Shown one piece after another: positions 35,151 through 41,437 of a DNA stretch of 64,000 nt. A model generated the notes under the pieces. The model made no database searches. It saw only the letters and a list, made by a program, of their open reading frames with translations, and was not told the DNA's origin. The translations under genes and the position numbers were made by a program. Source of the DNA: an uncultured Muribaculaceae bacterium (GTDB lineage Bacteria > Bacteroidota > Bacteroidia > Bacteroidales > Muribaculaceae); contig CAJUQP010000010.1 in assembly GCA_910588245.1 (NCBI GenBank), positions 15,522 to 79,521 on the forward strand, in the 5' to 3' direction. Each line of letters begins with the position of its first letter. Position 1 is the stretch's first letter.

Positions 35151-35220
35151 TTTGAGTTGAGGGTTGAGAGTTGAGGGTTGAGAGTTTAGAATTGAGAGTT
35201 AGGGTTGAGGGTTGAAGAGG
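35151..35220. repeat. Heptad repeat array B (7-nt period)
   Basis: About ten heptads occur in near-perfect phase: TTTGAGT, TGAGGGT, TGAGAGT, TGAGGGT, TGAGAGT, TTAGAAT, TGAGAGT, TAGGGT (one base short), TGAGGGT and TGAAGAG. Confidence 0.85.
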
Positions 35221-35439
35221 CACGACACCTTCGACAAACCGGCTTCGCAGTTTAGAGGTAGGAGTTGGGAGATGGAGGGCACCGCGGCTGTCGGCCACGG
35301 CACCGAATTACTCATTAAAACATGGCTGCCTGTCGTGGGGCATCACTGCCAACAAAAGCTTGGAGCGTGATTGGATATACGCTCTTTGCTTTTGCTTCGG
35401 TCTCGCCGGATGGCTTCCGTCAGGGGATGCGCTCTGCGC

Positions 35440-35473
35440 AAAGAGTCAAGAGTCAAGGGTGAAGAGTGAAGGG
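35440..35473. repeat. Heptad repeat array C (7-nt period)
   Basis: Units AAGAGTC, AAGAGTC, AAGGGTG, AAGAGTG and AAGGGAC run in phase. The 16 bp at 35442-35457 are identical to part of array A. Confidence 0.75.
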
Positions 35474-35779
35474 ACGTGGGATCGAGGCTTGCAGCCTCGA
35501 CACGGCGGTGCAATCCGGCGGTCAGGCTTTTGCTGACCGTTTGCGATTCTCCTCGCTTTGCTCGGAGTCTACGGCGCTGAGCAGATTTGACTGCTGGGAC
35601 TGGCAGGAACCGCGGCATTCGGCCGCGGCACGCGAGGCCCGGCAAGGCCGGGCAAAGGACGAGAATGGAAGGATATAGTTGGGAGGGAAGAAATGGGAGT
35701 GGCGATATCTTGGGGATTTGGATGGAGGGGAGGTTGTGGCGAACCAGGAGATTGCAAATGTATCGGTAAAATTGTGGGG

Positions 35780-36379
35780 TCAGTCGATGGTATGCTTTTC
35801 GGAGGGCATAGAGGGGTTGTCGATGAGGCGCAGCAACAGCTCGGCACCTTTGGCTCCGAGAGCGGCGAAGTCGGGGCAGTCGGAGTCGGGGTTGTGTCTT
35901 ACCGACGAAGCGATGATGCAGGGGGGTGCCATATGGAGGAAGACGAGCGGGAGTCCGGTCCTCTTTAGTTTCAGGAATACGGCACTATTCATTTCAGAAT
36001 CGCACATGGCGACGATAAGTCCGTCGACCTGAGCGTCGTGAAGCATCAGTAGATTGTCACGCTCGCGCTGATGACTGCTTTCTGAATTAGCAACCATCAT
36101 GTTTACGCCGCTGGCATGAAGCACCCTCTCGGCGCCGGCAAGGATATGCAGCGTCGATTCTTCAGTCATCTGGTCGACCACGACCCCAATTATGTTTGTC
36201 CGTCCGCTTCTTAGGCTGACGGCGAGCCTGTTGCGGCGGTAGCCGAGTTCGTCGGCTGCATTCAAGACAAGGTCTTTCGTGTCTTGCCTTATATTCTTGT
36301 CGTTGGCAAGAGCACGCGAGACTGTCGACGGCGACAGGCAAAGATGTGTGGCAATGTCTTTAATAGTTACCCTTTTCAT
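35780..36379 (-). CDS. LacI-family regulator, shortened by internal deletion
   Basis: The 199-residue protein begins with a complete LacI HTH and hinge: VTIKDIATHLCLSPSTVSRALAN and LGYRRNRLAVSLRSGRTN (to about 62). It continues through the first half of the sensor domain to LPLVFLHMAPP near 148. It then jumps to the family's C-terminal GAKGAELLLRLIDNP near 178 and stops soon after. About 130 residues of the usual 335-340, including most of the effector site, are missing in frame. The reading frame and a consensus promoter are intact, so it may still be made as a DNA-binding protein, perhaps deaf to sugars. A decaying pseudogene is the alternative. Confidence 0.8.
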   Translation of the reverse strand: MKRVTIKDIATHLCLSPSTVSRALANDKNIRQDTKDLVLNAADELGYRRNRLAVSLRSGRTNIIGVVVDQMTEESTLHILAGAERVLHASGVNMMVANSESSHQRERDNLLMLHDAQVDGLIVAMCDSEMNSAVFLKLKRTGLPLVFLHMAPPCIIASSVRHNPDSDCPDFAALGAKGAELLLRLIDNPSMPSEKHTID

Positions 36380-36572
36380 TGGCAGAGAGATTAAAGTTTA
36401 GGGCTGAAAGCTTGCCTTAAGAAAACTGCCCTAAATCATATCCTTACGATTCTTGTTCATCATGCCCGTTGGAGATGCACGTTGTAGAAGAAAATCTGAC
36501 ACCATTCGCCGGAGCGCCGGCATCGGGCAGTCAGACTTCCGTAATCCAATCCGGAACAGTTACTTTCGTGTG

Positions 36573-36604
36573 CAAAGATAATCAACAAAATCTATGGATG
36601 CAAA
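36573..36604 (-). promoter_or_regulatory. Promoter of shortened lacI
   Basis: The minus strand has TTTG (36604-36601), 20 nt, then TATCTTTG (36580-36573). Both boxes are consensus. The predicted 5' leader is about 185 nt, unusually long for a regulator. Confidence 0.65.
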
Positions 36605-36631
36605 TATTTTGCACATATATTTTCAATATTG

Positions 36632-36658
36632 AAACGTTTGCAGATTTTTCAAACGTTT
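36632..36658. promoter_or_regulatory. Pair of LacI-type operator palindromes
   Basis: AAACGTTT occurs at 36632-36639 and 36651-36658, 19 bp centre to centre. LacI-family operators are typically palindromes with a central CG. They lie between the divergent lacI and small-RNA promoters, just upstream of both. Confidence 0.55.
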
Positions 36659-36692
36659 TAAAAAGATTTTAGGCCATTTTTTTACATTTAAA

Positions 36693-36724
36693 TTTGTTTT
36701 TTCTTATTATACATTTTAATTTTG
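36693..36724 (+). promoter_or_regulatory. Consensus promoter facing away from lacI
   Basis: TTTG (36693-36696), 20 nt, TAATTTTG (36717-36724). Both boxes match exactly. No ORF of useful size follows before the terminator at 36919. Confidence 0.7.
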
Positions 36725-36730
36725 CAGTGA

Positions 36731-36960
36731 TTTCAGACGGCCACCCAGGAACCGTGGCCCATCTCTTCTCAAATGACTCTCGCTTAAAGCAGTAATTCTC
36801 ATCGACAAGTCTATTTCCAGGCTGCGATTTGTGGAGTACTGACTCAGAAATAAGATAATGGATAATTAGGTGTAAATTAAAAATTAGGGAACTGATAAAA
36901 TCAATTATTAAAGCGCAAGTTGCCGGAACGTCGTGAGACGTTCCGGCAACAAATCTTTTT
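36731..36960 (+). ncRNA. Candidate small RNA (about 230 nt)
   Basis: A full-consensus promoter and a perfect 14-bp intrinsic terminator bracket about 230 nt with no ORF longer than four codons. The 5' part can form GGCCAC/GTGGCC (36739-36744 with 36754-36759). The start is inferred as about 7 nt after the -7 box. I do not recognise it as 6S, RNase P, SRP or tmRNA RNA. Two LacI-type palindromes lie upstream, so sugar-linked control is possible. An untranslated leader is unlikely because the terminator precedes any gene and the next gene is on the other strand. Confidence 0.5.
36919..36960 (+). terminator. Strong intrinsic terminator of candidate small RNA
   Basis: A perfect 14-bp stem (36919-36932 with 36937-36950) with a GTGA loop is followed by AAATCTTTTT. 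Confidence 0.85.
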
Positions 36961-37042
36961 AAGTATTAAGTGTGAAGTATTAAGTATTAAGTTTCTAAGA
37001 GGGAAAAGGGAAGAGGGAAGAGAGAAGAGTCAAGAGGGAAGG
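36961..37042. repeat. Heptad repeat array D (7-nt period)
   Basis: Units AAGTATT, AAGTGTG, AAGTATT, AAGTATT and AAGTTTC pass, after a short break, into AAGAGGG, AAGAGAG, AAGAGTC and AAGAGGG. It begins directly at the T-tract of the small-RNA terminator. Confidence 0.85.
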
Positions 37043-37064
37043 TGGGAATAAATGGCTTATATAT

Positions 37065-37098
37065 AAAAATGGCAGGGAGGAGACTCTCTGCCATTTTT
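37065..37098 (-). terminator. Terminator of GH3 gene
   Basis: Arms 37065-37079 and 37084-37098 pair over 15 bp with one G-T wobble. Each strand ends in a T run. It lies about 120 nt past the GH3 stop. Confidence 0.7.
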
Positions 37099-37219
37099 AT
37101 TATCATTGCAAGGTTTTTTCACCTTTCAATTCACATTTTCAACGCATTAGCATTTGCGAACGATTCAGGCATATGTTACTTTATTTCCTATCTCGTCAGA
37201 AAGTCGAGATAAGGGTCTG

Positions 37220-39580
37220 TCAACGGTTGGGAGTATCCCACACTTTGGTGGAGGTGCATTTCACGCCGGCGGTCTGACCTCCGGCAATGAGCAGGAAGTC
37301 GCCCTCCTCCACTCTCCAGCGGCCATCAGCACCCACAAACGCCAGATCAGCGGCGGGGAGACGGAATGTCACCGTCTTTGTCTCTCCGGGCTTTAGTTCC
37401 ACCTTATCGAAGGCACGCAGACGCAGGGCATCGGGGGTTGTGGAAGCGACCATGTCTTTTGAGAAAAGAAGCACAGGCTCCTTGCCGGCCACAGTTCCCT
37501 TGTTTGTAACATTGACAGTGACTGTCAGCTCATCATCAGGACCGAACTCCGCCTTGTCAGCCTTAAGGTTGGAATATTCATATTCAGTGTAGCTCAGGCC
37601 ATAGCCGAAGGGCCACTGGATATTCATCTTGGCGTCGTAGTTATAATTACCCTCCATGGCCTGGTCGACCTTTTCGGAGGTCTTGTGGTCGTAAGTATAG
37701 AGGGCGTTGACGTATTTTGGATACGTCATGGGAAGCTTGGCAGAGAAATTGGCTTTACCGGCGAGAAGAAGGGCCAGGGCATCGCCGCCATAGTTGCCGG
37801 GGAGCATGATGTCGACCACGGCCTTGGCCAGAGGCACAAGCTCGCGGATGATGCGCGGACGTCCCTCGTTGAGCACAAGCACGACAGGCTTGCCTGTCGC
37901 GGCGAGTCTCTTCACGAGTTCAGTCTGGTTGGCCGAAAGAGAGAGGTCGTCGATGTTGCCGGGAGTCTCGCAATAGGAGTTCTCCCCTATGCAGGCCACT
38001 ATCACGTCAGCCCGCGAAGCGGCTGCGAGAGTGGCGGCCATATTGACTACGGAATCCTTCTCCCAGCTCGCGCCCGGCTTCATATCGTAGGCCACGCCCT
38101 CACTCAGCGTCACGTTGTCCTTGCCGAACTCCGCACACATTGCCTCATATATGGTGTTATACCGCTCAGCGCAGCCTTCCGCCCTGTCACCCTGCCAGGA
38201 ATAGCTCCATCCGCCGTTGAGCGTGCGCATGGAGTTGGCGTTAGGACCTGTCAGGAGTATCTTCGTGCCGGGTTTCAGAGGGAGTATCCCCCCTTCGTTC
38301 TTCAAAAGCACCTCCGACTGCAGGGCAGCCTCGAGAGCGGCCTTGGCAAACTGCTCCGACCCGAAGTCGGGATATTCCGCCACCTCCTGATAAGGATGTT
38401 CGAAAAGACCAAGACGGTACTTGAGGCGGAGCACACGGCTTACGGCATCATCGATACGGCTCATCGGCACCTTGCCATCGTTGACGAGCTCTATGAGATC
38501 GGTGCAGAAACTTGTGTCGTAAGGCACCATCGACATATCTATGCCTGCATTGATGGCCATAGCTATAGCCTCCTTCTGATCGGCCGCCACCCCCTCACGC
38601 TGATAAAGATTGTTGATATCCGCCCAGTCGGTCACGATCATGCCGTCCCAGTTGAGGTCATCCTTGAGCCAGTCGGTGAGCAGCTCCTTGTTGGCATGGA
38701 AAGGTATACCATTGTTGGAGGCGGAATTGACCATGACGGTCAGCGCGCCGCCTCGTATGGCGTCGACATAAGGCTGGAAATGCTTCTCACGCATCTCAGC
38801 CTCGCCGATATGGGAAGGGGTGCGGTCCTTACCCGAGACAGGCACACCATACCCCATGAAATGCTTCACGCAGGCAGCGATATGCCGCTGATCTATATGG
38901 TTGGGATCATCCCCCTGCATTCCCTTCACGGCCTCGGTGCCGAAGACGGAATTCATATACGGATCCTCGCCGAAGTTCTCCCACTGGCGAGGCCAGCGCG
39001 GATCCCTACCGAGGTCGACCACAGGCGAGAAAGTCCAGGGAACAGACGCGGCACGTGTCTCGTAGGCAGTCACCTCGCCGGCCTTGCGGGCCAGCGACGG
39101 ATTGAACGATGACGCTATGTTGATATTCTGTGGGAAAAGAGTCCCTCCGAGCACATATGTCACGCCATGTATCTGGTCGAGACCGAAGATGCACGGGATT
39201 CCGAGCTCCTTCATCGACATCTCCTGCACCTTGACCATCATGTCGTGGTAGACCTGAGGAGGCTGGGCCACACCCATAGGCACGTTAAGCAGGGAGCCGA
39301 CCTTGTGGATACGGATAATCGTGTCGAGCTTTCCTTCCGAGAGGGTGAATTTTCCGGAGCCGTAGCTCGCGGCCATGTCGGTGACGACATCAACGGTGAT
39401 CTGGGTCATCTGGCCCACTTTCTCCTCGAGAGTCATCTTTCCGAGTTTCTCTTTCACCGCGGCCTCTATAGCCTCGTCGGTGGGGATAGCGGGAGCTGTG
39501 CGCCCCTTGTTTCCCGTGCATGCCGTGGCAAGCATGAGCGTCGCTAACGACGCTGCTAACATCTGCTTCATAAGCTTCAT
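37220..39580 (-). CDS. GH3-family beta-glycosidase lipoprotein (BglX-like)
   Basis: The 786-residue protein has a lipoprotein signal (lipobox LATAC, Cys near 21). The GH3 N-terminal barrel spans about 40-400 with FGLDQIHG, ENFGEDPY, VKHFMGYG and the nucleophile Asp in MIVTDWADI near 318. The GH3 C-terminal domain spans about 435-650 (LLTGPNA, IGENSYCETPG) and a fibronectin type III-like domain about 690-770. Such enzymes cleave beta-glucosides or xylosides from oligosaccharides at the outer membrane or in the periplasm. The exact substrate cannot be read from sequence. No SusC/D pair is near; a shortened LacI gene lies downstream. Confidence 0.93.
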   Translation of the reverse strand: MKLMKQMLAASLATLMLATACTGNKGRTAPAIPTDEAIEAAVKEKLGKMTLEEKVGQMTQITVDVVTDMAASYGSGKFTLSEGKLDTIIRIHKVGSLLNVPMGVAQPPQVYHDMMVKVQEMSMKELGIPCIFGLDQIHGVTYVLGGTLFPQNINIASSFNPSLARKAGEVTAYETRAASVPWTFSPVVDLGRDPRWPRQWENFGEDPYMNSVFGTEAVKGMQGDDPNHIDQRHIAACVKHFMGYGVPVSGKDRTPSHIGEAEMREKHFQPYVDAIRGGALTVMVNSASNNGIPFHANKELLTDWLKDDLNWDGMIVTDWADINNLYQREGVAADQKEAIAMAINAGIDMSMVPYDTSFCTDLIELVNDGKVPMSRIDDAVSRVLRLKYRLGLFEHPYQEVAEYPDFGSEQFAKAALEAALQSEVLLKNEGGILPLKPGTKILLTGPNANSMRTLNGGWSYSWQGDRAEGCAERYNTIYEAMCAEFGKDNVTLSEGVAYDMKPGASWEKDSVVNMAATLAAASRADVIVACIGENSYCETPGNIDDLSLSANQTELVKRLAATGKPVVLVLNEGRPRIIRELVPLAKAVVDIMLPGNYGGDALALLLAGKANFSAKLPMTYPKYVNALYTYDHKTSEKVDQAMEGNYNYDAKMNIQWPFGYGLSYTEYEYSNLKADKAEFGPDDELTVTVNVTNKGTVAGKEPVLLFSKDMVASTTPDALRLRAFDKVELKPGETKTVTFRLPAADLAFVGADGRWRVEEGDFLLIAGGQTAGVKCTSTKVWDTPNR

Positions 39581-39610
39581 TTTTAAGGTTTGACGATTAT
39601 TGTACTTAAA

Positions 39611-39690
39611 TTAATGCATGATTCATAATGCACAATGCATAATTTTTTGATAATTCATGATCCATAATGCATGATGCAATTTTGATAATG
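39611..39690. repeat. Heptad repeat array E (7-nt period, different sequence)
   Basis: Units AATGCAT, GATTCAT, AATGCAC, AATGCAT, AATTTTT, then GATCCAT, AATGCAT and GATGCAA keep a 7-nt period with one break. The unit contains the palindrome ATGCAT, unlike arrays A-D. It sits just upstream of the GH3 gene. Confidence 0.7.
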
Positions 39691-39758
39691 GAAGTATACC
39701 GCTTGAGATATGATATCAGGGGACCTGACTATTGATTCAACATGCCAAAGGGATGTCC

Positions 39759-39774
39759 TACATTTGCAAACGTA
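39759..39774. promoter_or_regulatory. Near-palindrome with back-to-back -7 boxes
   Basis: TACATTTGCAAACGTA pairs with itself at 14 of 16 positions and contains TAnnTTTG on both strands. It abuts the thyA stop codon. It could be the GH3 -7 box or an operator; no -33 box is seen. Confidence 0.35.
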
Positions 39775-40569
39775 TCAGACGGAGACGACGCCTTTTATCG
39801 CCGGCCACGGGTCATAATCAGAGAGAGAGAAGTCATCATATCCGAATTTGAAAAGGTCGGTGACATCCGGATTGAGCGTCATGCGCGGAAGCGGACGCGG
39901 TTCACGCGCGAGCTGCGTGCGCACCTGCTCAAGATGGTTAAGATAGATGTGGGCATCGCCCAAGGTATGGATAAACTCACCGGGCTGGAGGCCACACACC
40001 TGAGCCACCATCATCGTGAGAAGCGCATAGCTCGCTATGTTGAAGGGGACGCCCAGGAAGCAGTCGGCACTGCGCTGGTAGAGCTGCAGCGAGAGACGTC
40101 CGTCGCTTACGTAGAACTGGAAAAGCATGTGGCACGGCGGAAGGTTCATGCTGTCGAGATCAGCCACATTCCAGCTGCTGACTATGATGCGCCGGGAGTC
40201 GGGATTCTCACGGATAGTCTTCACCGCTTCGGCCATCTGGTCGATGAAGCCTCCATCGTAGGTCGGCCATGAACGCCACTGATAACCGTAGATATGACCG
40301 AGGCTTCCGTCAGGGTCAGCCCATTCATTCCATATGCGCACGCCATGATCCTGAAGATACCTCACGTTGGTGTCGCCGGCGAGAAACCACAGCAGCTCAT
40401 AGATCACACTTTTCAGATGCACCTTCTTTGTGGTGAGCAACGGGAAGCCCTCCTGCAGGTTGAAGCGCATCTGATAGCCGAAAGTCGAGATAGTGCCGGT
40501 GCCGGTGCGGTCTGACTTTTTGTGGCCGTTGTCGAGTATATGCCGGAGAAGGTCTAAATATTGTTTCAT
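39775..40569 (-). CDS. thyA: Thymidylate synthase
   Basis: The enzyme methylates dUMP to dTMP with methylene-tetrahydrofolate. The 264-residue protein has exactly the length of E. coli ThyA. It carries the catalytic Cys in NLPPCHMLFQF near 146, SDRTGTGT near 19, the QLYQRSADCFLGVPFN nucleotide site near 165-180, and an HIYLNH segment near 207. It follows the NapH-like gene by 46 nt. folA, the usual partner, is 10 kb away in the same orientation. Confidence 0.97.
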   Translation of the reverse strand: MKQYLDLLRHILDNGHKKSDRTGTGTISTFGYQMRFNLQEGFPLLTTKKVHLKSVIYELLWFLAGDTNVRYLQDHGVRIWNEWADPDGSLGHIYGYQWRSWPTYDGGFIDQMAEAVKTIRENPDSRRIIVSSWNVADLDSMNLPPCHMLFQFYVSDGRLSLQLYQRSADCFLGVPFNIASYALLTMMVAQVCGLQPGEFIHTLGDAHIYLNHLEQVRTQLAREPRPLPRMTLNPDVTDLFKFGYDDFSLSDYDPWPAIKGVVSV

Positions 40570-40615
40570 TCCTAATGATTCTTTGGGTTAAGATAACGAA
40601 TGGCTGCCGAAGAGT

Positions 40616-41437
40616 TCACACCTGCTGCTTTCCCACCTTGCGCAACAAGGGAGTGCCTCGGCGATTGCGGTTCATCTGGAAGTGTATGGCATCGTCCTTG
40701 CAGACCGCAAGGCAGTCGAAACAGCGCACACAGCGCGAATTGTCGACATATCGCCCCACGACCTTGACACACTGCGAACGGCATACCTCCTCACATTTCA
40801 TGCACCCAACGCACTTGTCGGGGTCAATCTCGATATGAAACAGCGTGAGATTGTGGAGCGACCCCAGCGCGGTACCGACAGGGCAGATGTCGGTACAGAA
40901 CCCGCGTCCCGTGAAAAAAGCGCACACTCCTATGAGCAGTGCCGAGACAATGCCCGAACCTATCCCGACAGCCATACCCACGCCAAGATTGAGCCATGTA
41001 GCCTCAGCCACCGTCGGATTGAACACCGAGCAGATGTTGCGCATGATGTTCCAAGGCTCAATCCAATAGGGCACGGCGGTGACACCCGCAATCAGGCACA
41101 CCACGTAGACGGCGAGCACATGGTAGCGCGTCTGCCGCGCATGCCTGTAGCGGTATGGACGGTTAAGCCCGGGAATGCGTCGGCGCAGGCTTATCAGGAT
41201 ATCCTGGAAAGTGCCTACGGGACACACCGTGGAGCAGTAGACCCTGCCGAGGAGAAGCGATATGATGATCCAGAAGAGTATGGCCCCCATGCCCACGGCT
41301 ATCGCCGAAGGTATGATCTGGGCCCGTTCCGCCACTCCGGCCGCAGGAAACGCCTTGTGGCCTACCGCGAAGTAGACCACAGAAGCCGTGAAGAACAACA
41401 CGGCCAGGACGATCCGTATGAGCCTGAGACCTTTCAT
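40616..41437 (-). CDS. NapH-like membrane 4Fe-4S protein
   Basis: The 273-residue protein has about four membrane helices and two CxxxCP motifs at helix ends (VYCSTVCPVG near 68, FCTDICPVG near 186), typical of the NapH/YccM family. A cytoplasmic pair of 4Fe-4S clusters follows: CVGCMKCEEVC near 214 and CVRCFDCLAVC near 238. Such proteins carry electrons from quinol or other donors to membrane or periplasmic partners. No reductase partner gene is adjacent, so its partner is unknown. Its ATG shares one base with the yidC stop (position 41437), which implies coupling to yidC. Confidence 0.88.
   Translation of the reverse strand: MKGLRLIRIVLAVLFFTASVVYFAVGHKAFPAAGVAERAQIIPSAIAVGMGAILFWIIISLLLGRVYCSTVCPVGTFQDILISLRRRIPGLNRPYRYRHARQTRYHVLAVYVVCLIAGVTAVPYWIEPWNIMRNICSVFNPTVAEATWLNLGVGMAVGIGSGIVSALLIGVCAFFTGRGFCTDICPVGTALGSLHNLTLFHIEIDPDKCVGCMKCEEVCRSQCVKVVGRYVDNSRCVRCFDCLAVCKDDAIHFQMNRNRRGTPLLRKVGKQQV

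Larger units (their letters stand above)
34873..35779. other. 907-bp repeat-rich noncoding region upstream of thrA
   Basis: No gene is supported; the ORFs here are short and without conserved features. From right to left it holds a GC-rich tract with two similar palindromes (35281-35305, 35609-35634), heptad arrays C (35440-35473) and B (35151-35220), a minus-strand terminator (35073-35136) and the thrA promoter (34945-34976). The thrA leader is about 70-80 nt. Confidence 0.6.
36380..37219. other. 840-bp region between shortened lacI and GH3 gene
   Basis: No protein gene is supported. It holds two divergent consensus promoters (36573-36604 minus, 36693-36724 plus), two AAACGTTT palindromes between them, a candidate small RNA ending at a strong terminator (36919-36960), heptad array D (36961-37042) and a hairpin terminator for the GH3 gene (37065-37098). 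Confidence 0.7.

Noticed and set aside
34873..35298. N-terminal extension of thrA to 956 residues
   Set aside because: The extra 145 residues precede the conserved aspartokinase start, run through the promoter and contain translated heptad repeats.
36731..36960. Candidate small RNA considered as 6S RNA
   Set aside because: I cannot see the long, nearly symmetric duplex closed by the two ends with a central bubble; left as unknown.
37685..39112. 475-residue plus-strand ORF opposite the GH3 gene
   Set aside because: It is a shadow frame; the GH3 frame carries signal peptide and catalytic motifs.
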